DNA of 64,000 bases from Corythucha ciliata (Eukaryota; Arthropoda; Insecta; Hemiptera; Tingidae): positions 41,602,001 through 41,666,000 of the forward strand of contig CM075943.1 of NCBI GenBank assembly GCA_038030265.1, read 5' to 3'. Positions 45,265-57,503 of this stretch are shown in pieces; the first letter of the stretch is position 1; every line of letters starts with the position of its first letter. The notes beneath the pieces are model-generated. The model saw only the letters and a list, made by a program, of their open reading frames with translations. It was not told the origin of the DNA and did no database searches. A program made the position numbers and the translations under genes.

Positions 45265-45337
45265 TCCCTGGATAGCTCAGTTGGTAAGAGCATCTGTCGC
45301 GAAACTAGGAGGTCATGGGTTCGAATCCCAGTTGCAT
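45265..45337 (+). ncRNA. tRNA-like sequence, copy 5, 3' end lost
   Basis: Starts tccctggatagctcagttgg with an intact D-arm. After the T-loop tcgaatccca the acceptor 3' strand is replaced by gttgcatcg, part of the neighbouring array. The anticodon region differs by one base from the other copies. Confidence 0.5.
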
Positions 45338-45499
45338 CGAAAAAACGTGATTAAGAGCATTTACTCAATTTTTGCAACGAATGAGCGATTTTTCACTATT
45401 TTGACCCCTAATATTAGTGTTTTGACCACACTTCCAGTTTTGCACTGGTCTCAAGAACAGCACATTAGCGAGCCTTCTCAATTTTAGCCGCGAAAGGAT

Positions 45500-46110
45500 C
45501 TGCAGAAGCTGGGGATCAGCGTACGCGAGCCGAGAGAGAGCGTGAGCGACACAGTATTCGCCGCTCAACAGGATACCTACTACCAAGTCTCTACATTCAT
45601 GAACATTATAACCTAAAAATCCCCATTTTACTTCCATTTCATTTATAAGCTTTTCGTGGCGGGGGGGGGGGATTCGAACGAGCTCCCCCGGTGGTCCACC
45701 TCCTCGCCACCTCGGAAATATTGTGGTTTCTCCGGATTTCTCGATGAAAAATCTCGCCTTTTTTTATTTCTTTATGGGACAATTTTGGGACCAATATCTG
45801 CTTTAGCCGTATATAAATACATGTTTTTTTTTTTATCAACCTTAGCACATTGGTAGTGGCCTCAAAGAATGATGGAATCGAGGGCTTGGTGCTCTCTGAA
45901 TCCCTCAAAAATCCAAACGAAACCCCTCATCCATGGGAAATCTATTTATTTGTGCACGCATGAAAAAATTTGGAAGAGATCTACACAATAATAATTATGT
46001 TGCTGTATTTGTTTGCTATTGGCGATTCAACTATCAATTGAGCGCTACTGCCGCAAGTTTATTTGATAATGAAACCGGTACCTACTCGCTTTCATTTTAG
46101 CTGAGTATTT
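45500..46110. other. No recognisable gene
   Basis: A poly-G run lies at 45661-45670. Nothing else was seen. Confidence 0.3.
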
Positions 46111-46139
46111 GGGGTGAATAGGGCCACTTTGCCATACTT

Positions 46140-46480
46140 ATTATGGGAGTGTTTCAACTGTTCGACATTTCAACTGACAGTAGAAAAGTTGAGGTTTGGC
46201 AACTGTTTGATGCCACGCAGAAGTGGCATTTTGTGCATGCCACAAAATGCCACTTCTATATGCGCTATCGACTTCTTCTGTCGAACAGTTGAAATTTCGA
46301 ACACTAGAAATATCGGCTCATTTTCAACTGTTCGACAAAAATTCTTGTCGAACGTTGAAAATGAGGACGTGTCGAACAGCTGCCAAACCTCAACTGTTCG
46401 AAACGCCTCTGTCGAACATTATGAGAAAAAAGTATCGGTTTCAGCAGTTCGCAGGAAAGCCAAAAGTGATCGACTCGCTT
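46140..46480. repeat. Cluster of nested hairpins built on a GTTCGACA motif
   Basis: The motif caactgttcga or its complement occurs about eight times. A perfect 17-bp stem lies at 46219-46235 and 46241-46257 with loop catgc. A 19-bp stem with one bulge lies at 46319-46338 and 46345-46363. The outer segments gaggtttggcaactg and cagctgccaaacctc also pair. The plus frame at 46114-46482 follows from this repetition and is not taken as a gene. Confidence 0.85.
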
Positions 46481-46489
46481 AGCTAAAAT

Positions 46490-49400
46490 CGCCAATACGT
46501 TTGACCGGGGGTTGGAATTGAATTCTGACGGGATTTTGAGCTTGGCATGACGGGTAAAACGAAATGTCAGTAGGGCAACACTGCACCAGGGCACCCTAAT
46601 AATTTTTGTTTTTACTTGAGTTATGAACAAACAAACTAAATACGAAAGAAAATAATAGATCAAATTGTTTTGTTCATGAATAAAAATTAGAGCACGTAAC
46701 GATCGAGCCTAGCAAGAAAAAAAAATAGATGATTTTCTATATTTATAAAAATAAGTGGTCCTCGTTTTAGAAATACAGCGGAAAGGACGCTGATTAATGA
46801 CCGAATTCGAGCTCGACTAGCTGGTATGCCCTTGAGACTGCGGTTTCACAGTATTAATCGTTATTGGTGGATGGGAACGAGGCGGCGGCATTTTAACTGC
46901 ATAGAGCAGAGAATTCGTTAAGGCTCTGGGGACGATGAAACGGTGGACGTTGGGTATTAGTGAAGAAGTGTGGTGCGGGGGGGAGGGGGATCAGGTGGAC
47001 AAAACCAATACGGCGTTATCGCGTGTTCGAAATTTAACACCTTTGAATTAATTGAACCTTCTTCTCCCAGTGTGACTGGATTAATTGGTGGTCTACTGAT
47101 CACGTCGGGAATTCCGCAGTGATGGGGGCGAAAGTGTTCCGGTGCGAACGCTTTGAATAGTGTGGACCCACGCCCAACGTTTGTTTTACTTTGATGGGTT
47201 GGTGGCAAGAAAAGGAGAAGGGCTGTAAGAATATCAGACAAAATCACCCTGAAGGGAAAGTACTATAAGCTTTAAGCTGAAGGGGGTGCACTTCTCAAAT
47301 ATTAATCCTCTGGATCACGAAGCTTAAGGCGTAAACCCCAAGTTTATTCAATAAACATAAATTAGTTAGCGGATAGTTCGCCAAATTGGACGGCGTCAGG
47401 TTTACATATCATCTCTCAATCATTTATTCACCTCCAGCCACCACCTATTCGCCAAACAGTTGGATTATGTGATCTCATCATGTCTGTAGATACCTATAAC
47501 GTTGATGCTTCTCAGGAAAGAAACAAACTAATTGTGTCGTTGATATAAATTAGAAAGGTGGCGAGATAAAAAATAATTAAAGTTTTATTCTCTCCAGACA
47601 ATTCTATTCAAGTGAAAACTGCTTCACTAACTCTGTGGCTATATCTGCAGGTGACATTCGAATGGCTTCAAGGATAAGAGTTCTAACCGCTAGCAGTAAT
47701 TACTGTTAGAGTTGGTCAAAAGGTTTTATTTTTATTTTATTTGCCATGAGTGTGGCCTAAGCCTGCGCTTTACTAGAAATGAAAATGCCATGATCTTTAA
47801 CACTTGTGAGGAAGGTCTCTTCTAAAAAAAACAAAAACAACCCTCCAACCCGAATATAAAAATGTTTTTAAATGTCTTGGGTAAAAAAGTTGCAAACTTA
47901 GCTGAAGTCTGAAGAAGGGATGGTCGGATTTAATTTTAGTATAATGGGTTTTACTCACATTGTGATAAAAGAATGGAACACTGATATTAAAGTTCAGGCA
48001 AGTGGCTGGATAAAAATTTTACCTTTTCATTATTCATTGAATGCGCGGGGAAGGGGGTCAACTAGAACAATTTTCAATTATTCACTAACTTAAGCTCCCC
48101 TTCATACTCTTCCAAAATTGCTTTCTTGATCTCGGGAAGAGTGACTAGTGAAGGGGTGAGCTTACTCTCTGAGAGTAATTAAGAACGGAAGTTTCTACTT
48201 TATTCATCTCGAAAGCGACTTACCCCCAAATGGTATCCGTCACAAAACTAGCGTAGCCGAGATGGTTGGAACCGTCTATTCAAAGTTCTTCCTCTTCCCT
48301 CCCCTTCACTCCATTTTCTCTCGTTGTTTAAGCGTCAAGAAGTGCCGTGACGAAGTATATACATATAGTGAACAACTTTTAGGGCTACGTTGGGTGGAAA
48401 AGTGGTGAAGGGGGCAACGGTTTATCCGTCTGTGGAATGAGCTGTTTATGTGAATATAGAAGAGGTTTTCTGGTCGGAAGGGTTAATAAGTTTGAGTTGG
48501 GCAGGAGTGAGACCGCAAAGGTAATTGTGTTAGTGTGGAAAGGGCTAAAACAGTCATTCGTTGGCCCTCTCATTTCAGAGAAGAACTCTATCACTCTCCT
48601 TTTTTTGAGAATTCGGTGGATATATATTCACACCCATCACCCATATCGACCCAACTATTGAAAAGTTTTCCTCATCACGTATGGTCTATTATTTGAATGG
48701 CAATTCACAGCCTTGTTTTGAGTAAAGTGTTTTCGTTCGAAAACGTTGAATATTTTAGTTCTTCGACGGCAAATAAAATCAACGCGTCATAAAATCTGTG
48801 ACAGAAATGTCACAGTAGCCCTCATAAGATACTTATGAAACAATAATTCCATTCAGAATAGGCACAGCCATTGAAAATGTTTTGTTAAAGTGATGAACAA
48901 AAGTCATTTATCGTCGGTGAAATTGGGGGATAATGTCATCAATCAAACAAACAACATTCTATCCAAACTCAATTGAGCCTCATTATAGATTCCAAGTTGA
49001 CGACCCATAATATTTCTTCTGAAAATGGGAAGAACACTATCATTATTTTGTGCAAATTTATAAAGAATACCTTACACAACATGATGATCCTATCGCATGT
49101 TTACACTGATATCGTTAGGAATGCACCTCCCGTTTCCAGTTAATATACTTCTATAACTCCCTATTAGGAAATTTACGCTCAATTTTCCTTTTTATTATTC
49201 CTCACCAGCCAAATTATTCCTTATTGTCCCATTTCTCGTTGAATAAGCAGCCAAAACAACTCTCAACCATACAGAATTTATTTATGCGTGTGATTAGAAC
49301 CCAGACTCCGCTGCTAAAATCCAATTTCACCTCTACTTCCTTCATTTCTTTCCGGCAAATGCCTATGCATCTGCGTCTGTCATCGGCAACAGTATAGACT

Positions 49401-50240
49401 AGATATTGAAGAAAACTATTTGTTGAGAAATATTTTTGTTTTTGTGCAGAATAAAAGTCGATAAAGAGCAGACGCTTCGAACCGGATAATTGTACGAAGT
49501 TGAAAAGTTGCCTACTACCCCTCCTCCTCGACACTTCCACCACCACCATCAGTATCATCATCCCGAATCCAATGGTTTTCTTGGCAAACTTCCAGCTGAG
49601 CCGACTCAAAGGCGATCACTTACCAGAAACCCTTTTTCTTTCCAATTGTGTTGTTGCTTATGAGGTTGATTCCACAATATGTTGCGCGAATTCTAAACAA
49701 TTTCCTCTGCAACTTGGGCACAAACGATGTGTTTCCTTTTTTAAGACAACGTGATCCACGGTTTTTTCACAGAAAAAGGAGGAGTGAAGAGGCGGGAGAC
49801 TGAAAAATGTATGCGCCTACAACCCCCTCCTAACCAGAATACACTCCAATAACTCGGTGTTCTAAATCCCCTTTTACACTACATTGGAGAAAAGGGCCTA
49901 ATCCATCCCTTTTTATTATTTGTGGACTGTAAAACAGTCCAGTGGAGGAAGGGAACACAGTTTTGTTCTTGTATACCCAATAGCAAGATCAAATATCACG
50001 GCGCTAAAGCGACACCTGGGGCCTTATTCCGAACGGTCGGGGAAAAATGCCGCGAGCAGGATCCAAGGACTCCGAATAAGAAGTAACATTATCGCGCCAT
50101 AGCAACCACACTTGCGGCATTTTTCCCGAAGTTTCTGAATTGGACCCCTGAACGAGATCATCCCAAACTATAGAAATTCCAGGAATAAATAAAGGGAAGA
50201 CAAGAAAAACAAAGAAACGCTTTTCGGTAGTTAAAGCTCT
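46490..50240. other. Dpr intron, no feature recognised
   Basis: No transposon ends, arrays or convincing coding segments were seen. The minus frames at 46957-47247 and 49214-49609 were examined and show no domain. Confidence 0.35.
50041..50130. repeat. Short inverted repeat GGGAAAAATGCCGC
   Basis: The sequences ggggaaaaatgccgc and gcggcatttttccc are inverted around about 65 bp. It is a possible small MITE. Confidence 0.45.
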
Positions 50241-50264
50241 ACTGTGATGGCCGTACTTTGCTAC

Positions 50265-50380
50265 GGTTTGGGGCTTTGTTGTGATTTGGAGCTTTGCTGT
50301 GGTTTTCGGAGCTCTGCTGTGGTTTTCGGAGCTCTGCTGTGGTTTGGACTTTTGTTGGGGGTCTGAGCTTTATAATGGTC
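50265..50380 (+). repeat. ~21-bp minisatellite 'ttcggagctctgctgtggtt'
   Basis: About five degenerate units. A related run (gagctttgctgtggt variants) lies at 52560-52760. Confidence 0.8.
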
Positions 50381-50539
50381 ATCAGGCTCAGTGGTGCCAG
50401 TGGAAGAAAAGAAATTTCAACGAGGTGTAGCAGAATTCTAAAAAAGGACCCACCCATCCCTCTATTGATGTTCACATGGGTGGGAAATGGCCTGACAATT
50501 CATATTTTAAAATAATCACCCCCCGCCATCAAACGCCCT

Positions 50540-51640
50540 AAAAATTTCAATCTTCAAAGTGTTTCCGTCTGAAAATGGCCAAACTGATCCTTCGCGCCCT
50601 TTGCAAAGCGTCAGGGACGATTCGACCCTTGAAAGTGGCTGATAACATACTGATCAGCACTAAAAAAAAAATGACCATACGTAGTAAATCTGACTATTCG
50701 CTGCTTTAAAATGGCTATACTGACAATCAGTGCCCTGAAAATAGCCAAACTGGCAATTCACGCTCGAAAACTGTCCATTCGTGCCCAAAAACGGCAAAAC
50801 TGACGATCCGAGCTCCTAAAATAACCAAAGTGACAACTCACGAATTGAAAATGGAAAACTGACAGTCCGGCTCTAGGAATAGCTTGGCCCCGACTATTCG
50901 CGCCTAAAAAAATTGACAAATCCGACTATTTAGGTATTTACAAATATTGGTAAAACTGAAGACAATTTGCGCCTTACAGGTTACAAAAGTCCAAATGGTT
51001 ATTCGTATCAAAAAATGACTGTACGTGTATAAAAACTAAACTGACGATTCGCACCATTGAAAATGTTTGAACTGACGATTTTTGCCCTGGAAGTTGCCAA
51101 AATAGCCAAATAGGCCATTCCACGCAATTAAAAATGGCTAATCTGGTGATTCGTGCCTTGAAAAACGACCATTCGCGTTCCAAAAATGTAAATTGACCAT
51201 TTCTGCCTTAAAAATGCCTGATCTGACGATTTGTACCCTGATGGTCATCAAGATGACTATTCACGCACTAAAAATTGTAAACTCCGTCACAGACGATAAT
51301 TTGGGTTTCAGACTAGACAATGGATTTTCTTATAACCCCTCGCTCGGCAACTGTCAATTTCACCCTTAAAATTGCCAATTTGGTATTTAAAAACTCTTGA
51401 TTTCGCCCCAGAAACTGGAAATTTTGACTTGTAATCTGTCAATTTGCTCCTGCATAACAAAGGAATACAAAACTTGATTTCGAGATTCAGCAGCAGACAA
51501 TTCGGGTTCACAACACGGGTGTTTGAGCCCTTTCACTAAAAACTCTCTCATAACAGTTCCATCCTGCGAACTGTCAATTTTGCTCGGAAACTGTCAATTT
51601 CACCCAAGAAACTGTCAACTTTGTCATAAATAAGTAATAA
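50540..51640. repeat. Degenerate ~30-bp array, 'actgacnattcgcgcc' type
   Basis: Same family as 36505-37440, passing at about 51350 into a variant with aactgtcaatttcacccaaga units. Confidence 0.85.
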
Positions 51641-52068
51641 CTTTCCACGTGTCCAGCGTGTAAAGTTCCAGTTTACAGGCAAATTAGTCTGCAGGAAGTC
51701 GAGAGATACACACCATTGATGTAAAAACTTTACCTCACTGAAAAGTAGTGGCGTAAAAATTTTACCTCACTGGTAAACGGGGGACTGGAAGACGGGGGTG
51801 GGACGTATCTAGGCAACCTGACGTGACTAGGCTTCCGCTTTATAATTATGAAGCTGGCCGAACGTTATCAATTTTGCACACGAATGAAAATTGACTCTGT
51901 TTTTTGCCTTATTTCAAAAGCTGGATAGCGAAAAATAGTGTACACAACTCGTGAGGAAGTAGAATTGCCTCGCTCGTTTTCTTCAGCTCACACGGCGCCT
52001 CGTGAGCCAAACAAAACTCGCTTGCAAAATCCTACTTCCCTCACTCGTTGTGTAATATACTATTTCTA
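51641..52068. other. Intronic DNA; one direct repeat
   Basis: The segment gtaaaaactttacctcactg recurs at 51756 as gtaaaaattttacctcactg. Confidence 0.4.
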
Positions 52069-52069
52069 T

Positions 52070-52496
52070 CTACCTGCTTCGTAAGTTGCCCATTACGATA
52101 ACATAATAACTCCAGTAAGTTGAATTTTTCATAACCTGGTTTAAAACTGACATGAAAATATTTTTACATGTCAGTTTTCTAAAACCTTCTGCAACCTTTT
52201 TTGAAATGGTATCACCTCATCCGTGATTATAGAAATATCTTAGCGCGTAAGTGATACTACCCACTCGTTTTCAATTAGCGGCCTCGGCAAGCCTCGTCCG
52301 CCAAACAAAAAGCTCTCAGGTCATGCACCACTTACTAATCTTGTAATGTAATCTACTAATTTCATGTCAGATTTAAACCTTTACTGTACAGTTTCAAAAA
52401 ACAAAAAAACTGGAGCTATAAAGTGCCAGGTTATGAAAAATTCAACTTACTGGAGTTATCATGTTATCGTAATGGGCAACTTACGAAGCAGGTAGC
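52070..52496. mobile_element. ~427-bp inverted-repeat element with 70-bp arms
   Basis: Arms 52070-52139 and 52425-52496 are near-perfect reverse complements (ctacctgcttcgtaagttgc against gcaacttacgaagcaggtag). The interior has a second stem (aaaactgacatgaaaat against atgtcagttttct). Confidence 0.85.
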
Positions 52497-52559
52497 GCGA
52501 AAAATAATTATAACACCCGTTCGTATACTTCCCCCCCCCCTGAGCTTTTTATCTCTCAT

Positions 52560-52760
52560 ACTTTGTGTGGCTCGGAGCTTTGTTGTAGTCCTTATGAGCT
52601 TTGCTGTGGTGAGAAGCTTTGCCATGATTTGGTGCATTGCTGGGGTTTTGGGCTTTGTAGTTTGTTGGGGATTGGAGCTTCGCTGTGGTTGGAGCGTTAA
52701 TGCGGTTAGAGCTTTTCGTGGCTACAGGTTTTTGTGGTATGATATTTGTACGTGCTTGTA
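52560..52760 (+). repeat. Degenerate ~20-bp minisatellite 'ggagctttgctgtggtt'
   Basis: Related to 50265-50380 but more diverged. Confidence 0.6.
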
Positions 52761-53379
52761 GCTTTCCTGTGCTTTTGATATTCGCTTTTCTGGTTCGAAA
52801 TATTTGTCACAATAGCGAAGCGAGGGAGTCTTTGAAAGGGACCCATCATCAAGTTCCATCCCCGAGCCCGAACATCTCTCCACGGCCCTGCTTTGGCTCT
52901 TCGAAAACAACAATTTTGTGGGCTTGGAATCCCTTACAAACCAAATTCTTTGAAACCGCGATTTGGTTGTTTTGACCCTTTTACCATAGTATATTTCACA
53001 ACGAGCGAGTAAAAGGAAACTTTACGTGCGAGTTGTGTTAGGTGAACGAGCTGGCAAGGCGCGAGCTATATAAATAATTACTAACGACGAGCGCGTGAAG
53101 ACGATCCTCGCGTGTAGCGAACGTCATTTTTCGCTTGACCGACGAGATATGTATAATTTTGTGACTTCACCTTGAACCAGACCCGGATTTTGCTTCTTGT
53201 CGCTCCGGGGCTAATTTTAATTTTGCCGCCCTATGCGGCTATCTCACACCCTACTGCCATTTCCCCCAATAATTATGGTGCCAAGCGAATGGATTATACA
53301 AGTATTAGAAGGAAACTATACCCTACAACCTAGCGGTAAAACCTCAAGATGTCGGGAACCCCAGAAATATCCCAAAAAT

Positions 53380-54560
53380 TGGATGTTTTCTGGTTGAATT
53401 TTCAAGAATTTGAAGTTTCAGACTGAAATTGTAATTTTGGTACCCCGAAAATGAATTTTCCATTTCTTTATTTTCGCGAAATTTGACTTTTGGGGCTAAA
53501 TTGTAAGTATTAGCGAAATTGCAAGTTTTTTGACTATATTTTTCCGCAAAGTAGCAATTTTATGGGCCTTTCTTTTAGTAGGCGTGGACCCTGGGCCAGT
53601 CGGCTATGACTACGCATATCGAATAGCCATGTAATTGTAACATTAAAGGCCCGTTCACAAGCTCTATTTTTACGTTCTGTGGAGTCTATTCAACCAAACA
53701 AATTCATTTCCTCGAAAAATGAAGCATTTTTATAGGTTGCATAGACACCAAACAACGCAAACACTGAGCTTGGGAACAGGCCTATTTGTGACTGTATTTG
53801 TGACTGTGCAAGTTTGAGCGAAATTAAAAGTTTCGTGGTTGAATATTCGGAAATACATAGTTGCAAGTTTCCTGCAATTTCCTGGTATTCATTTTCCCGA
53901 AATTTGGGTTTCCGGGCTAAGTATTCGCGAAATTGCTAGTTTGTGGTCTTTATTTTCGCAAATCGCAAGTTTCTGGATTCTTTTTAGTGATTGTGGAACC
54001 CGGTTAGTCCACCCGCATAAAGTCTGAAGTTAGCCGCAAAATTCCAACATTTGGGAGCTAAATACCCGCGAAATTAGAAGTTTCCTTGCTGAATATTCTG
54101 GAAATACATTGCAATGTTCTTTGCAATACGCGGCTCCATCAAATTTAAAGTTGGCAATTTTTGCCTAAACACCGACACGGATATCTTGAGTGGACGATTT
54201 TAAGGTCAAGTTTTACCAGCCCCGGCCAAAAACGCCTCCATTCTAGGGGTCGTTTGCGCTGCCCAAAAATTGCACGTTTGTGCCTTGTCGTTGGGGTTCT
54301 TTTTTTGGCCTCCTCAGGCGTTTGGTCAAAGATAGAGTAGCTTATCGAGGCCCTTGCGCGCATTTGGGGGGGAGGCGAGCAAACTTTACGGGATAGACTA
54401 CGCCTGAAATTGTGAAAACACGCTAATTCGCTGTTCTGGGGGCGATAACGCGGCTAAACATTTTAAAAATGCAGATATTCTTGGCTAAAATTGCGAAATA
54501 GTGCTCATTTGTGGCTGAAATTGGGAAACTGCTTCAATTCGTCGTTGCTGATACGACTTC
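53380..54560. repeat. Degenerate short-period array, 'gcgaaattgcaagtttc' type
   Basis: Variants of gcgaaattgcaagtttctgg and ctaaatattcgcgaaattag recur. A MITE at 53643-53787 interrupts it. The right part (54420-54540) turns into the ctaaaattgcgaaaacgctaat type seen at 19640-20345. Confidence 0.75.
53643..53787. mobile_element. TTAA-type hairpin MITE with AGGCCCGTTCACAAGCTC arms
   Basis: TTAA at 53643 then aggcccgttcacaagctc; the right end gagcttgggaacaggcct is its mirror. The right TTAA is degraded to ATTT/CTAT. Confidence 0.65.
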
Positions 54561-56850
54561 CATGCCACATTTAAAAACAAAAACAAAAAACGTTTGGGTT
54601 CAACCAATCGCGCACGTGGCGAGGAGCCCGCTTAATACGGGCGGGCACGAAGTGCACAGCTCAATCAGGGTGTGTCGCATGAAATGATATATAAATATTC
54701 TTAATCTCCCTCTTCTGGTTCAATTTGTCTTAGGTATCTCCCTCTCTCGCCTGATGAAATTTCTCAAATTTTGCTGCCCCTCAAAATTTCCACCCAGGGC
54801 TATAACCCGGTAGTCACCGGTTATCTGATATAAACCTAAAGTTACGTTTACCTGCGCCGTCAAATTTCTCGAGGCAGAAAATGTTGTTCACGCACAGTGC
54901 CAGCGCAGATTCCCGTGGCAAATGGAGCAAATGTTTAGTTACAGTGGTGTGATTCAATTGACAAATGGAGCGCCCAAAATCTTATCAGGACAACAACAGT
55001 GTGCGCCAGTGTAGAATTCTCTTGCAAATGGGAAACGCTATTAGTGACACATACTGAAATTACTGAATTACGATGAAATCATAGCAATTATTCGTGTTTC
55101 TTTTTTTCCTTTTCATATAATAAAAAAAAAAACTTCTCTTTAACCGGCAATTTAAAATACCATTCAATCTCAAATTTTTTGTGTTGTTTTCAATTTAGGC
55201 TGTAAGAGGTCGTCGTGCAATACTGTCCTGTTTAGTACCTGAAGCGAGGGCAAATAAAATTAGGTGCAAATACGAAATTGATCTGTGTTACCGATTCACT
55301 GGAAATAATTACTTTATACCTTCAATTAGTAATTACTTCACCAACTGTATTTGGCTCTTCCCTCAGCACACTTCGATTGCATTACCTGTTTCAATAAATA
55401 CGTTTATTTACAATTTCCTTAGTAGTCTTTTAATGACACTAAACACCCTTTTGAACGGATTTGAACTCGTTTATTGCTTTTTCATTTTCGGTTTTTAGAT
55501 CCCGCAAGGAAAGTAAATTGTGAAATAATGTTATTCATAGGCACCATACAACTAATTTGTGTTCCCCAGAGGCGTGTGTTGTACATTAATTACCATGTTT
55601 GAAAAAGTTAAAAGTTGGAAGCCCTCAGTGAGAAAGGCTAGTGCTATTGATTTGTGTGGCTGGCCTTACAGTCGACGTTGAAGGCACACGCTTACTGAAA
55701 CAATTGCCACATTTGTGGTTGTAAACGAAACTACCTTTCTACTAATTTAATTTATTTCTTTACATTTCTTTGACAAAAATCTATCTAATTCTTTCTGATA
55801 AAGAAAGAAAAAAAAAAGGGATTGAAAGGGATGTCGAAGGCGAGCATTATTTTAGGATATAAATTTTGTTGCTGTAGTTTACGACATGAAGGAAAATACA
55901 AAACCTTTACCCTCGAAAACAACCTTGAAAATCTGTTTATTTGATGAGTCTCGTAAAATGCTCTTATAAATGACAGGAATTGAGGCTGATAGGGTTTCGC
56001 AACTGTATAAGGTCAATTCAAGATTAAATATTTTTTGAAGGAATTTATTTGTCTCGAATGAGACAAATATGAAGAGATGAACAATAATAATAAATTTAAT
56101 AATAATAATTATAGTAATGCTATTCGGACGATTTGAACACGAGGATTTTGAACGCTCATTCCCTCAATAATAAAAATCCTGGTGTGCTTCATCGATTAAA
56201 CCCTAATTAAAGAACAAGGGACTACTGAACCCTTCGTGATTCTTTTCTAGGGAGCACCCTGACCTAATTTTCTCGGGATTTCCAAGAGCGTGTTGTGTAC
56301 CAAGAAAAAATCTCCCCCATTCCTCCTCGAGCTTTTCGATTGAGAGACGAATAAGCGAGCTGTAAGAAAGTTTATTTTTATATTACGGCTCAATTCTCTT
56401 TTATTCGAGTGGACGAAAAATGTTAAATTTGTTTAACTCCCAGCCTCCTCACCTCGTCAACACTTGAAAGAATAACCAAAACCATATATCACGCTCATTT
56501 CTTTTCGGCATGAAAAATTATATAGCCCTGTTCTTTATTTTTATTTATTTATACGAGAGCTACCTACCTCGACGCAGCTCGCGTGAACAACAATCTGAAA
56601 AATTTCTAGCCGAATGATCTTGAAAGTTATATCTCATCCGGGTGAATGCTCACAACTCTGCGTTATAGTCTTTTTTGTTGTAGGTATTGTAAAGATAAGC
56701 AAAGCTAAATTCTTAAGATATTGGCTTACAATTCATAAGAATAGGATATTATTTCCATGCTATTTTGTTTTGAAACCCTTAATTCCGTCTCATATTATTT
56801 GTATAGCTTCCTTCAATATATCCAAGGTATAGAGGATGCCAAATTGGGGT
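54561..56850. other. Dpr intron, no feature recognised
   Basis: AT-rich DNA. Nothing supportable was found. Confidence 0.35.
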
Positions 56851-56851
56851 T

Positions 56852-57503
56852 TTAACACTAGAAGTACCGGAGTTTCAAACTCCCTTTGACTACCGTGAGG
56901 GGTCATTTGACCCCTGACGTATTTTATCGAGAAATCGTTTTATTCATCATCTAAGCGTGATTCTTTTGACTTAATTATGCATATCGGAGTGTGACAAAGA
57001 AAATAAGAAATCACTTGACAAGAAGTATCCCTAGCAAAACTGATAAATTATGAAAAAGGCGTGACTGCCGACTGGTCATGATGGGAGTTGGAGTTGATAC
57101 CACGAAGACTGCGCGAGCGAGAGCCTGAGCGCACTACTGAGATAATATCACACTTTGCCGTCTTATTTTCCTTTTATTCAACAACATATTCGCTCTTTTC
57201 ATTTATTTACTATTATTTATTTGCTATTTGGCCCAAAACAAACAACTGCCCGGAAAGTATTCATGAAAAATTATTCCAAAATTGGTATGGTGTCAATTGA
57301 CCCCACCCGGTACTAAAAGGTAAATCTTGAATTTTCTCGAAAATAATTAATTCAAAAATGTATTGATTAGTGGTTTCTGATGGCTAGCACCAAAATATGA
57401 AAAGTCACGGAGCCGAATAAGAAAATTTCGACCGGTTCGGAAAACATGCGTTAAAAAAAATAAAAAAGAGTCAATTGACCCCTCTCGGTACTTCTAGTGT
57501 TAA
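56852..57503. mobile_element. TTAA-flanked MITE, ~650 bp, piggyBac-like ends
   Basis: TTAA at 56852-56855 and 57500-57503 flank perfect inverted ends cactagaagtaccg. Near each end lies a tcaattgacccc-type segment (tcatttgacccctgacg left, gtcaattgacccctctcgg right), with an extra internal copy at 57290. No transposase frame was seen. Confidence 0.85.

Larger units (their letters stand above)
44729..45340. repeat. Rearranged copy of the tRNA-like foldback family
   Basis: It carries the outer motif aattgagcttagatgaccct, the tRNA-like segment (minus), then directly a T-arm piece in plus orientation (44938-44973), the mirrored spacer and outer motif, and a second tRNA-like segment (plus) at 45265. 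The order is explained by an internal deletion across a palindrome centre plus a truncated second unit. Confidence 0.8.

Noticed and set aside
46114..46482. 122-codon plus frame
   Set aside because: It is generated by the repeated GTTCGACA hairpin motif; overlapping frames are equally long.
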